Positions 34,901 through 45,942 of a DNA stretch of 64,000 nucleotides are shown here, piece after piece (the first letter of the stretch is position 1; each line of letters starts with the position of its first letter). The notes beneath the pieces are model-generated. The model was not told where the DNA came from. It worked only from the letters and a program-made list of their open reading frames with translations, and made no database searches. A program made the position numbers and the translations under genes. The stretch spans positions 9,698,789 through 9,762,788 of the forward strand of contig OY987242.1 in assembly GCA_963920765.1 (NCBI GenBank). The letters are read 5' to 3'. Source of the DNA: Ulota crispa (Eukaryota; Streptophyta; Bryopsida; Orthotrichales; Orthotrichaceae).

Positions 34901-37900
34901 CACGCATACTTTAAGTAAGCGACTTAAATTGTTCAAGCGGCACGGTTGAATCTGTTCATCAGCCAGAACATGGATGCTGCTGCGAAGGTAAGGGGTCAAG
35001 GGTGAATGTTTAAGAGAAAATGCTGAACTGTATTGCATGTGTTTTGTTCGAGCAGTGCATTGGGGCAACGACATTAGATGAACATCGCAAGCATATCGAA
35101 AAGGACAAAGCTCTGGCTCGCCGCTTCCAGCCAGTCATGGTATTAGAGCCTTCACAGGTAATACTCTGAGACTGTACTTTCATTTTTTTGAATACTGGGA
35201 CAGTAGTATTGGAAAACCTCATAATAGCCGTTGAGGGAATTTTTTACGTGTGAAAAATGCATCTACAGCTGCTCACTATTGATGGATTGTATGCCTTAGC
35301 TACCTATTCAATCACTAAATATTAGAAATACGCACATTGGGATGACACCTGATGACTGAGGCACTTGTAATATGACACTTGGTTATTGACGAACCTTTTA
35401 CCATGGCACGACATCGCGTGAATTGAGGAAAAGAGGAAGGCACTGAGAAAGCTTCAAATTCTAGCCTGTACAAGTGTGCAGTTTTTGTTTTGAACTATTT
35501 CGTTTAGAAATCGGTTAAAACGTAACAGCTATCCTTAGAAGGATAATTAGGATGCGGTCCTTTCTACTCTGATAGTTCTTACAAGCTGAGATGTTCTACA
35601 GCTCATCTCTTAACGGTGGTTAATTGGTCATGTTGCAGGAAGATGCAGTTGCAATCTTGATGGGTTTGCGCAGCAGGTATGAAGAGCATCATAGATGTCA
35701 CATAACCAGTGAGGCAGTTGAGGCTGCCGTGTACTTATCTTCCCGGTACATCGCTGATCGTTTCTTGCCTGACAAGGCTATTGATCTTTTGGACGAAGCG
35801 GGCAGTCGAGCTCGGATAAACTCTTTTAGGAAGAGGAAGGAGCTACAAACGAGCATTTTGACGAAGTCTCCCAGTGAGTATTGGCAAGAGATTCGTGCCG
35901 TTCAGGCTTCTCAAGAGACGGTAATCAGCTTATATCTGGAATTCTTCCTTTGTACTTCGTCAGTTTGATACATAATTTTTCATGTTTGAACATGAGGAGG
36001 TGTATTGAGATTTGGCTTCAAATGATATGTTTACTGTAGGTAAATAAGAGTCGAGGCTGAAATGATGCTGATGGAAACTTGCTTATCATTAGTATTCTTG
36101 TTTTGTTATCACAGGCTTTGGTCACAGCTACTGGAAGCACCGACTCTTTCATTCAGGATTCATCGAGCATAGCAACAAGTGAATCCAGAGGCGCAGAAGG
36201 AGACAATGATACCTTGTCCGTGCCAGATAATGATATCTTGGATGCTAGCATTGTCAGTGACGATGAAGAGTTTGCAGAAGGGTATGTTCAAAATCAAGCG
36301 CCCAAGATTGATACAATTTAGTTGCTTCTGGCATTTCATTTGAAATTTCACGTCTCAAGTACCGAACGCAAATTAGGGATGAACATTCAAATGAGCTTGT
36401 TAGAAAGTCAGTTTGGTATATCGTTTAAGACCTTTAGATTTATAAATTCAAGTTTTAAGTGTTCAATAATGGTATTCTCGTCTTTTCTTATGTTTTATGG
36501 CTGCAGCTAGCTGATGAAGGTGTTGGTGATTGCAGACCTGTTGTCGTTGGACCAGCTGAAATTGCTGCCGTGGCATCCATGTGGTCTGGTATTCCGGTTG
36601 AACAGCTAACTAGTGACGAACAAATGAAATTGATGAACTTGGAAAAACTTCTTCAGACGCGTGTTGTGGGCCAAGACGATGCAGTTAACGCAATATCAAG
36701 GGCTGTACGTAGGGCTCGTGTGGGATTGAAGGATCCTAATCGGCCTATTGCCGCCATGCTTTTTTGTGGTCCAACGGGAGTTGGAAAGACAGAGCTTACC
36801 AAGGCTTTGGCCCAACACTATTTTGGATCGGTGAGTTTTGTAAAATATGTCGCTAAGGTTTTGTGTTGAAGGAGGTTTGTTTTTCTTTACAGTATTATAA
36901 GCTGATATTTTGAGTTAATTTGGGCTACTTGTAGTACCTTTTCTTACACACGTGATTTTTTTGCCTTCACTTTCAAGGATTCTATTTGATTGAACACTCT
37001 GGAATTCGCAGGAAGAGTCTATGATCCGTCTGGACATGAGTGAGTATATGGAGAGGCACACTGTCAGCAAGCTTGTTGGATCTCCTCCTGGGTATGTAGG
37101 ATATGGCGAAGGTGGCGTACTTACCGAAGCTGTGCGCCGTCGCCCATTTACAGTGATTCTCATGGACGAAATTGAAAAAGCGCATCCCGATGTTTTCAAC
37201 ATGCTACTTCAGATTTTTGAAGACGGCCACCTCACTGATTCCCAGGGTCGGAAGGTGTCCTTTAAGAATGTTCTGATTGTCATGACATCTAACGTGGGTT
37301 CTTCACAAATCGCCAAAGGAGGTAGTAACAAAATTGGATTCTACTACTCCGACGAAGCAGATGGTGGCAAGTACTCTCAGTTGAAGGATCTTGTTATGGA
37401 TGAACTGAAAGGCTATTTCAGGCCAGAGTTGCTGAATAGGCTTGATGAAGTTGTTGTTTTCAGGTCGTTGGAGAAATCACAGGTACGAGTTTCTTCATTT
37501 TCTGTAGAAATATCTTTATGCACTATACCAGGAATCTGGTCGCAGGCTTTAGAAAATGGTCAAATTTTCAATGCATGCTGTATTTGTGAACTTGCTTTTT
37601 CAGGGTTATGTTAGGTTTGTGGGTTCGCTTATCATTTACATTTTTATATCCTTGTCGTATAAAAGCATCGTGGTCGAAATTGTAATAATTTGTCTTCTTT
37701 GCAATTAGTCACTAAGTTGTCATGTTTCTGAAACAGGTGCGTGCTATTGTTGACATTATGTTGGAGGAAACAAAGACACGCTTGTTGGGCAGGGGATTAC
37801 ATCTCGAGGTTTCGGAAGCGATGGTGAGGCTTATATGCGACCAGGGTTACGATAGAAGTTATGGTGCCAGGCCTTTGAGACGAGCAGTGACTGCATTAGT

Positions 37901-38081
37901 GGAGGACAACCTCAGTGAAGCCTTGCTTGCCGGCGAGTTCAAGGATGGTGACACGGCCCTTCTAGATGTTGATGAGTCAGGTAACCCGAAAGTCGTCCGC
38001 CATGAAAAACCCGATGTCTGTGACCATGGTTTGTGCCTGCCTGTCTTGAAGACCGTGACCGTGTCCTCGCCTTCGGACTAA
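31931..38081 (+). CDS. CLPD: ClpD/ERD1, chloroplast Hsp100 (Clp/AAA+) ATPase, 11 exons
   Basis: Exons: 31931-32592, 32865-33019, 33502-33731, 33985-34093, 34265-34398, 35056-35157, 35639-35920, 36115-36281, 36536-36830, 37012-37482, 37737-38081; 983 aa with every phase consistent. Residues 1 to about 80 look like a transit peptide. The Clp_N domain starts at [13 protein letters not shown] (about 93). AAA+ domain 1 has Walker A GEPGVGKT (about 322) and Walker B LLIDE (390-394). Domain 2 has GPTGVGKT (about 692), pore motif GYVG (about 740) and Walker B ILMDE (about 761-765). The linker around [14 protein letters not shown] and the [12 protein letters not shown] stretch point to ClpD rather than ClpC. 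It is expected to be a stromal unfoldase feeding the ClpPR protease. No key residue is missing. The start was chosen because it opens the MEVLA leader after an out-of-frame 5' region. The exon 9 acceptor (TTGCAG|ACCTG) was fixed by phase, because the upstream CTGCAG would give a stop. Confidence 0.93.
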
Positions 38082-38842
38082 CCTTCGGCACATGCTTTTT
38101 TGGAATTGGAGAATACAGGATCTTCTTTTAGTAATTCTACGGAACGAAAGTAGGCCTAGTGCTGCAAACAAATTTGCTGGTTACGTGAAACACGCACATT
38201 TGAACCCTTACAGTTTCCCTCTTGCTGAAGATCGTTCTTAGCAAGATCGTCTAGTTGTATACTAGCATGTTAATATAACACCAAATCGGCTGTTCTGGTT
38301 GTAGATGTAGTACTTTGTATAGTGTCTTACGCAAGTGTATGTAGCGATATTAATTCTTGCTGTCAACTACATTCTTTCAATTTTAATTTTAAGCCATCTG
38401 CTAAGTGGCATGGTTTATTCTTGCTGTATTATCTTCCAGAAACATGTGTCAGTACACTTCATTCAGTTAAGGTGAGTCGAGGAAGGAATTGTACTTCCTG
38501 GTTTGAAATTTCTGAGTCCATTCCTGGAGAAATTTGTGTGGTTTGAAATGAGAAATTTCAATGCTCTAAAATCTGCAACTTTGAACTAGAATGTTTGTGA
38601 AGCATAACTCAATTTGTTCCCTTACATAGGCGAAACAAACATTTTTCAATGTAATTGTAAAATGATTTTCCTTTGAATTCTATGACTTGCTCAGTACTGT
38701 TATATTATAAAAATGTTAGTCTTATCATATTTATAAGAATTATTTTGTTAGTATTGTATCTGATTGTTCTTGAGTATATACCTCATGTTTTTATGAATGT
38801 AGACAACGAGTATTTCTTTCATAAATTTAGACAATAAATAGA
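38082..38842. other. 3' flank of ClpD
   Basis: Probable 3' UTR and terminator region of ClpD followed by AT-rich DNA. No further gene is seen. Confidence 0.35.
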
Positions 38843-39250
38843 GGGAATTGCTAAAGCCACACCCAAAATTGCTAATGCCACACCTCTTATAAGTCTGTAT
38901 TTTGCAAATTTAATATAATTTTTTTATTCAAGTGATCCATCATTCATTCAATCAAGGCATCACCATCTTCTTGAAAGAAAGAAAAACAAATACAATTTTT
39001 TGTTGAACTTTTATTGCACCATTGCTATTTTTTTTGATACATTTTTGCTTTAAATATTTCAAAAGTCTTGTTTTTTTAGTTTAAAATTCAAGCACCTCTA
39101 ATTTTTTTGAATACAACCTTAGAATGATAAAGATAAAACATATCTCGTGATCCAAATTTAAAAAATCAACATTAAATTCTCATAGTTCATGGTCAAAGAA
39201 CACATTGGGGTGTGGCATTAGCAATTTTGGGTGTGGTTTTAGCAATTCCC
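38843..39250. mobile_element. MITE with GGGAATTGCTAAAGCCACAC ends
   Basis: GGGAATTGCTAAAGCCACAC at the left pairs with GTGTGGTTTTAGCAATTCCC at the right; the inverted repeats span about 42 bp and contain an internal duplication (ATTGCTAA twice). It is 408 bp and non-coding. Confidence 0.75.
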
Positions 39251-39596
39251 TAAAAAGAAATTATATATTCATAGCATATTGTCCAACTTTGAGCATTGAT
39301 AAAAAGTCATGGCTCCAAAACATTTCCCAACTGTACAGGCATCACAACTTCTCTCCCTTAGCATTAGCATTCGTATCCATAACTCTCTCTCATCCCACTA
39401 GTGGGTGTCAAACCTGACCATTGCGCACCCCATAACTTTGGCTCAGACCACCCCATAACTCAACCACTTTTGCTAGTTATCAAGTATGATAACTTTGTCA
39501 CCCACCTTTAGAGATGGGTGACATCTCTAACTAGTTATGGCCTCTTTTTATAAAAGTTATCAAGTGATCTTGTAGCTCTCTTCTAGAGGGAAAGTG
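39251..39596. other. Non-coding stretch
   Basis: It contains a short imperfect inverted pair around CACCCACC / GGGTGACA at 39500-39525. Nothing else is recognised. Confidence 0.25.
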
Positions 39597-39880
39597 TGGT
39601 ATTGAAGAGGGAGGGTGTGATACTAAAGATTGAGGGTGTGACATTAAAGAAGGAGGGTGTGATATTAAAGAGGGAGGGTGTGACATTAAAGAGGTTAGTG
39701 TCATTACTAATCATACTACTAAAATCTCAATTACCCCTCTTTAATATCACACCCTCCCTCTTTAATATCACACCCTCCCTCTTTAATGTCACACCCTCTC
39801 TCTTTAATATCACACCCTCCCTCTTTAGTATCACACCCTCCCTCTTTAGTATCACACCCTCCCTCGTTAGTATTACACAT
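39597..39880. mobile_element. Foldback element made of 21-bp repeats
   Basis: The left arm (39600-39690) has about four units of AGGGAGGGTGTGATATTAAAG; the right arm (39735-39880) has about seven inverted units (CACACCCTCCCTCTTTAATA type). The spacer is about 45 bp. The unit length and the G-rich/TTAAA layout match the arms of the foldback at 21311-22710, although the sequences differ. The repeated ORF it creates is not taken as a gene. Confidence 0.7.
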
Positions 39881-39940
39881 CAATCTTTCTAACATCATCC
39901 CATACATAAGTTATGAAGACCTACTCAAATTTTTATCAAG

Positions 39941-40524
39941 TACTCCCTCTGTCCCATCATAAAGCTCCAAAAAACTTCTCCATGAGAGATTAATTGTATT
40001 TTTAGTCATTATGCTAGTGAAAAATGCATTCTAGAATCAATATACCACCTACCAAGTATCTGCAAAATCTCAACTTTTTATGTTGCAGTTTAGACACCCA
40101 AATTCCATGCAAAAAGTACCATATTTACATACTTTGTGAAGGCTGCCAGATCCTCATTATTTTAGTCTTTGTACTAATAACACATGCATTTTAGAATCAA
40201 TATACCATCTACCAAATGTGTGCAAAATCTCCAGCTTTGATGTTGCTGTTTGGGCACCCAAATTCCATGCAAGAAGTACCATATTTGTACATGTTGCTAG
40301 CTCCTCATTATTGATGATTTAAAGATTAGTAGCAACAATGGTACCTCATATGGGCAAGGCCAAGCTTGTTAGGAGAGGAATGCTCTTTAATTGCTTAACT
40401 TGCCCCCATGAGATCATTGGACTTGACAAATACTTTCTCAACAATTGAAATTAGCAAAAAGGAGCTTTTTAGTGGGACAAGAAGTATGCCTAATTTGGAG
40501 CTTTATATTGGGACAAAGGGAGTA
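39941..40524. mobile_element. Stowaway-like MITE, copy 1 (inverted relative to copies 2 and 3)
   Basis: The ends are TACTCCCTCTGTCCCATCAT at the left and the complement of ATTGGGACAAAGGGAGTA at the right, with about 28 bp of inverted repeat. Borders are TA. It is 584 bp and homologous to 50874-51439 and 60382-60950. Terminal CTCCCTC(T)GTCCC with TA borders resembles Stowaway (Tc1/mariner) MITEs of flowering plants; assignment to that group is inference. Confidence 0.75.
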
Positions 40525-40967
40525 GTTTGTGAAGCTTTGAAAGGGTGAGAACTTTGGAAAATTTGGTTCAACCACCACCCCGTAACTTTACAAAAAATCT
40601 GGATAGAGTTATCCCAAAACCTTCAAAAATGCCAGGTTTGACACCCACTACTCTCTTGTTTACAATTGAGCTTAACACTAACACTATTGAAGGAAGCGCT
40701 CAGTATTGCACTACAAACGTGGAGATACAAATCAATCAATTTCAACAACTGCAATTTTTACTTTTTCTTGTTGTGCTTTTTGTCCTTCTACCTTTTCACC
40801 CTTGACACTTAGTGTGATTTGGACGTTGCGTAGGACCAGGTCCACACACATGCTTGAGCAGTGTCTTGGACCATTGAAGTTGGACCCTCTAGTGTTCAGA
40901 CCTTAGGCTCAAATACCAAGTTCCAACAACCCAGTTCAAGGCACATCACATGGACAGCCACCTTCAA
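40525..40967. other. Non-coding stretch
   Basis: A small ORF at 40545-40805 has no recognisable features. Nothing is supported. Confidence 0.25.
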
Positions 40968-41108
40968 TAAGGTAGACACACCTTATGTCAACCCTATCTG
41001 AATTCTGACCCCTCTATTTCTGGCATGTTCATTTCAAATATGAAATGAACATCCCAGGTACACAAGATCAGAATTCTTAAAGAGTTGGGTATAGGTGTGG
41101 CTACCTTA
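40968..41108. mobile_element. 141-bp MITE of TAAGGTAG type
   Basis: TAAGGTAGACACACCTTATG at the left and TAGGTGTGGCTACCTTA at the right are inverted. Internal arms (GAATTCTGA / TCAGAATTC; GTTCATTTCA / TGAAATGAAC) extend pairing over most of the element, giving a hairpin. Confidence 0.7.
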
Positions 41109-41636
41109 GTGTAGTCATGATCACTATACACTATACACTAGGGCTTGTAAATAAAAAGAACCCATGCATAGTACCATCCACCTTCACTCTACAATTTTTT
41201 TGCAAGCACCAAAAATGGGCCTAAGAACTTGACACTATAACTTGGTGCCCCATGACCTTATTATGACTAGTGAAGGTATGCTGAAAGTGTATGATTTTGA
41301 TATTTGAGAGTTTTAGAATCTTCAAAATTATAATCATGTTATCATGAATTTGTTCAAGGTTGCTTTGGAGCTCATGAAGGCGGGGCATTTTGTTTTGTTT
41401 CCTAGATTACAGCTATTGACAGTGCATTGGAAAATAAAAGGAGGGAGTGAGGGACCACCGTGGAATGGTGCAAATTTGTCATTTTTTTTTTGCCAGTCTA
41501 GCTCTCGTTTGCAAGAACAAAAAGTACCAGGTGCTAATCCTACCCTTGCAGTGTTTGAGTTCATGAAATTGATCTCAAGGCCTTCATACTTGGGGTCACG
41601 GTTGAAAGTTTGAAAACTATTTTAACCCCCAAATGC
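41109..41636. other. Non-coding stretch
   Basis: An 89-codon ORF at 41344-41613 is open on both strands but shows no recognisable motif. I do not call it. Confidence 0.25.
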
Positions 41637-42292
41637 TTAACCCCTCACCACTCATGGATGTTCCAAAGTATCTCAAAATCTGCTCTTGGATGAACAGAAT
41701 GGTAACATTTTGATAAGTTGCATCATTTAAAAAAAAATTATAATCGTACAAATTCAAATTAGATATGTTGGAGATCACATAGGAAAAAAAATCACAACAA
41801 TATCATTTATGGATTGAAAGATTATAATGTTTAATCATGAGGGTGTTAAAACTGCAAAAGTGATTTGAAGTCTTTCAATCCTCTTTTTGCATCTCAAACC
41901 TAAAATTGAGGGTACCAAAAAAATACGAGTATGTAAAGTATAACATGCGTAACCTTAATCAATTTACGGTTTCTCAAAATCTATTCTAAAATTTTTTAAA
42001 TTGAAATTTAAATGTGATTTTTTCTCCAAGTTCTAATGTACTTTGAGGCTCATTTCCAAGAGCCTTCAACACTAGATAGTGAAGATTTGCAATGGGCACC
42101 TTTACATAAAATCTTGAATAGACAAATCATGTTAATTCATTTTCAAAATTGGACTCTTGATGATGAAGCTAGACTTCAATAAGAATTTAAATAAAATAAT
42201 AACCACTAAAAAAAATCTTGAGAAAAGGTTGCGTGTCTCTGAGTAAAATTCAAAGGGGCCCGGTTTGGACTCCTTGGGCGTTGAGGGGTTAA
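41637..42292. mobile_element. Possible TTAA-flanked element with CCCCTCA ends
   Basis: TTAA at 41637-41640 followed by CCCCTCACCACTCATGG, and at the right CCAAGGAGT...TGAGGGG ending in TTAA (42289-42292). The ends resemble those at 57377 (CCCCTCAACACCCAAAGG). Inverted pairing is imperfect, so the limits are tentative. Confidence 0.4.
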
Positions 42293-43040
42293 GAATGCAC
42301 CAAATTTTGGTGCAAAATCCACCAAATTTTGGTACCTTGTGCATTTGAGGTGCTCAAAAGACAAGATTTGGTATGGTCCTAATTCACATATTGGACTCAC
42401 TAGGCCAATTCCATGCCTTAAATCTACACACAAACTCAATAGAATGTAGTTACTCAAATAGGAAAATATCAATTTTGGATAATTGATACTTATGGATGGG
42501 CCTAAAAACCTCAAGGGCTTGCTCAAACCTCATTCTTCGTTCCTTCGTACCTCATTCTTTTTCTTTTTAAACTTTCGCTACTCTAGTTGTGGTCTCCATT
42601 AGAAAAGTGCCCCTAAATAGGCTATTCTTGAGATTGCTTGGATTGAAATTTTGGTTCAAACAACTACAAGTTTGTCTCCTAATGTAAACTATCCCTAAGC
42701 TTACTGTAAAGGCATAAGTGGCATGTTTTCAAATTTGTTTACATGCAATCTGAAATAAAAAAGATCAAACAAACATGAGGGACCTTAATACAACAATTTA
42801 GGATTTTTCTGTGAGAATTGATGCGAGAAGTCTAGAATATTTAAACAAGACGAGGAACTTACGAATGTTCAACCATCATCTAAGATGAAGTTCAATAAAT
42901 TCAATAAATTCATCATGTACTATGTACAGTACCCAGAAAGAAACATACACACCGCCTATTTTGCCTGTCAAGGGACAGGCACAATATAGATTACAATTGG
43001 CATTTTCTTGGTTTGCATCATACTTTTGTAATCTTTATGC
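42293..43040. other. Non-coding stretch
   Basis: It begins with two copies of CACCAAATTTTGGTGCA-like sequence (42299-42333). No gene is recognised. Confidence 0.25.
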
Positions 43041-43681
43041 AATCCCAATCAAGCATACCAAATTTTGAGTTTCAAAAAATCAAAACCTTATTTTTGATGA
43101 ATTATTTTACATAATATTCATGGATTTACATGATAAATGATTAAAACAAATTGGTATTGAATTTGTGAGAGTTGATTGCATGGATGCATAGGAAACATCC
43201 ATACTCACATCTTTTCTTCTAACGAGCATCTCCAAAAGGTTTTGAAATTCTTTCTAGGTAGATTTTAAAGTTGCAATAATTATGACCAAATCTTGTAAAC
43301 TAGATATTTCTTCATAGTAATCAATTTTTTTGGTTAGGCTTATATAATATAATTAGGTTTGAATCTTTGAGCATAATGAAATAGTTAATTTGCCAAAAAA
43401 TATTAAAAAATTTTTATTTTTATTTTACAAGATTTGATCATGATCACTCCAACATTAAAATCTACCTAGAAAGAATTTCAAAACCTTTTGGAGATGCTTG
43501 TTAGAAGGAAAGTTATGCATACGGATGTTTCCTATGCATCCATGCAATCAACTCTCACAAATTTAATACCAATTTTTTTTAATCATTTACCATGTAAAAC
43601 CATGAATATTATGTAAAATAATTCACCAAAAATATGGTTTTGGTTTTTTGATACTCAAAATTTGGTATGCTTGATTGGGAT
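43041..43681. mobile_element. Large inverted-repeat element with arms of about 260 bp
   Basis: The left arm (43041 to about 43305) begins AATCCCAATCAAGCATACCA; the right arm (about 43425-43681) ends TGGTATGCTTGATTGGGAT. Inner arm ends pair as CTTTCTAGGTAGATTTTAAA and its complement. The spacer is about 120 bp of AT-rich DNA. There is no coding capacity. It is the longest foldback in the window. Confidence 0.75.
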
Positions 43682-43913
43682 AGAGTAAGAATTAAAAAAC
43701 AAAGATATAAGATTCTAAAATGCTAGTTTTGTTATATAAAATGCCAAGATTTTTGAAAGGTAAAACAGGATGTACAAAAATAGTTTGTAGGTTGTGGGTA
43801 CACTCTCCTCCATTCAACAGGAGTTCTCAACACTTTATTGTACTTAGTGCAATCCAACATTGTATGAAACTATGAATGGTTCCTTGTTGCCGTAAGTTAT
43901 GTAGAATCGCTAA

Positions 43914-44104
43914 TATGGGGTTTCAAATATCTCAAAAAAACGGTGAACAAATGGTTGTGAACTAGATTTTGTTCATCGGTGAATATGCTGTCACGACCTT
44001 AGGAGGTTGTCATGGCTCATTCATGGAGTGACTTGGCCGGGTTATTCACCAGTTTCATTCACGTGAACAAAATTGGTGGTGAACTGCATATTTGAAACCC
44101 CCTA
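43914..44104. mobile_element. MITE with GGGGTTTCAAATAT ends
   Basis: GGGGTTTCAAATAT pairs with ATATTTGAAACCCCC; internal GTGAACTAGATTTTGTTCA / TGAACAAAATTGGTGGTGAA pair partly. It is about 190 bp. Confidence 0.65.
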
Positions 44105-44806
44105 ATGACCATCTATAGGTAAGAGGTAAGCTTCCTCAAAAAAATGAACAAGGAATTTTTTGATCTCTCTAGTTTTCTCATCGAGATGAATGAAGGATGG
44201 ATGATGTCATCCACGCAGATGGTTTTCGTCATCATGACCTTTCATAGGCGCTTGGGCTGTTACAGTCAAACCCTCCCTGTTGGAACTAGCTGCCTTTTAA
44301 TTTGTTAAGATAAGGATTATATTAATATGCTCTACACATAGTTAACTGAAGTTCATCAGAGTTTACTTTCATGACTCAATAGCAGCGTAGGATTTTTACT
44401 TTCTATCTTTGTTCTTCCTTGTATGTAGTGGGGAAACCTACTTATAATATCTATCTTGTTGCTGCATTCTCCTCGCATACTGTGATTAAGCTTATATCTC
44501 CTTGGTGTCGTTGTTGTGTTTTCTATTCCCAACACTATCGACGAGGAAGGCCTGTGTGCACAAGCGCAATGCTGGTGACGATCCTCCATTGCTGCTCCCA
44601 TCTCCTCGTTGCGCTCGTGGCGTCGGGTGAGTGCATCGCACGGATCAGTAGGCTGCTAGTTGTTCTGTAATTAGCGAGCTTTGCTTGATTAGCAGTAAGC
44701 TTGTTTGTTTGGCCCTGAAGGAAGCTTGTTCGGTGATCAACAAGCCCTCTGTGTGGTAGTTCTTTCTGAGGAGTGTTGTTTCGATGTTTTTCCTGCTGTG
44801 ACTAAT
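44105..44806. other. Region upstream of the nuclease-like ORF
   Basis: GC rises from about 44480. A short plus-strand stretch at 44571-44628 encodes MLVTILHCCSHLLVALVASG and stops at a good donor (GG|GTGAGT at 44629), like a first exon with a signal peptide, but I find no acceptor that joins it in phase to the ORF downstream. No aspartate-kinase N-terminal exon was found here. Confidence 0.3.
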
Positions 44807-45733
44807 ATGAGCTTTCTCAGCCTTGGTGTTGGTAGGTTTCGACAGAACAAGGGTGAGGCGCACCTCGCAGACAAAAAACGAGAGGAGCATGGAGCCAAGT
44901 GCCGAGAATCATTGTTGACCAGTTACGGGATGTTTACCTCAACATATGAATTCACCAGCATTCAGGCCTTTCAGAGGTGTTGTCTGAGTCGAGAGAGTAA
45001 CTACCGGGATGGATCTTCCAATCTCTATGAGTACATTCTCTTTACTGGAGTGACCCAGGAGCGCATGAGTATGGTACGCACGGCTTGGAGGTTGTTGCCA
45101 AAAATGCGTTGTCTTTATGATGTCGGGGAAGAGATACTCATAATGAAGCTTGTGGTCAGTAGTGGTCATGAGAATATGACAGGGATATTTATAGGAGAAT
45201 TCTACTACAGATTGAGAAATTTGGGACTTGTTAGAGAGCTACCTCCTTTTGGATCCAGCAGGTTTGGAGACAAAAGGAGATGCAAGGAGGCAGATGGATC
45301 CTTCAAGCCTCAACAAACTCGTCGAGCTAATGATGATTGGCCGAGCATGACGTTGGAAGTGGGGTTATCTGAGTCACTCCAACAGTTGAGGCTTGACGCA
45401 CACTACTGGCTTACACAAAGTCCTCCTCACATGAGTACAAACATTGTGATTCTCATTCACAATAAGAAGATTGAGAGGCAGATTCAGATTGAGCCGTGGG
45501 AGGTGGTGAATCCCCAACCTCCACAACGCACAAACATCCCATACCTCCCTAGTGTTGGATGTGTTCAAACTGTGGAGTTGAGGGAAGTAGTTGTTTACGT
45601 GGGGCCACCTTTAGAGCTGTCGGTACAAAAAGTCTTTGACACAGTGCCACCAAATCTAGCACCTGGTGCACTCAATTATACTAATGCTGACTTACAGTTT
45701 GTGAATGATACATTTTGGGCATCTTTTCGTTGA
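44807..45733 (+). CDS. Uncharacterised ORF, PD-(D/E)XK nuclease-like, fungal-type family
   Basis: From the first ATG at 44807 the ORF encodes 308 aa; the frame is open back to about 44700 without another ATG. The core reads RRCKEADGSFKPQ, then MTLEVGLSESLQQLRLDAHY, then NIVILI and QIQIEPWE. The acidic residue in ADGS followed by the LEVG strand, an alpha-helix with LDAxxWL and further beta strands fits the restriction-endonuclease-like (PD-(D/E)XK / Uma2-like) fold; similar proteins are expanded in fungi. Function is unknown; nuclease activity is not shown. The C-terminal half has no recognised domain. It lies 209 bp before the first visible aspartate-kinase exon on the same strand, and a perfect donor (GTAAGT, about 45755) follows its stop by about 20 bases. 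It could be a gene of its own, an insertion into an aspartate-kinase intron, or a horizontally acquired gene. Taxonomic origin is inferred. Confidence 0.55.
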   Translation: MSFLSLGVGRFRQNKGEAHLADKKREEHGAKCRESLLTSYGMFTSTYEFTSIQAFQRCCLSRESNYRDGSSNLYEYILFTGVTQERMSMVRTAWRLLPKMRCLYDVGEEILIMKLVVSSGHENMTGIFIGEFYYRLRNLGLVRELPPFGSSRFGDKRRCKEADGSFKPQQTRRANDDWPSMTLEVGLSESLQQLRLDAHYWLTQSPPHMSTNIVILIHNKKIERQIQIEPWEVVNPQPPQRTNIPYLPSVGCVQTVELREVVVYVGPPLELSVQKVFDTVPPNLAPGALNYTNADLQFVNDTFWASFR

Positions 45734-45942
45734 CCTCCAACAAACTTTCTTTGGTAAGTTACATCTTTGCATATAATACATTTTTATTGTTATTGTTGCT
45801 TTTATTTTGAGCAGTCAAGTCAAGTATTTCTACAGGTTTGGTTTCGTGTGGTTATCATTTCAACCTATGGCATGTTTCCCATGTGCTTTACTGGTGCATA
45901 GCTGTGCTAAAGACGTTGTGCTGAAGACGTATTCATGTGCAG

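Noticed and set aside
36506..36535. Upstream acceptor CTGCAG for ClpD exon 9
   Set aside because: Using it would place a stop directly after the junction; the next acceptor (TTGCAG, 36530-36535) keeps the frame and matches the family.
39596..39892. ORF with LKREGVI and FNITPSL repeats
   Set aside because: Again a product of 21-bp repeats in inverted arms; the two halves are complementary, as expected of a foldback and not of a protein.
38082..44700. Search for aspartate-kinase N-terminal exons (KFGGSS motif and following exons)
   Set aside because: None could be read in any frame; the interval is filled with MITEs and AT-rich DNA.
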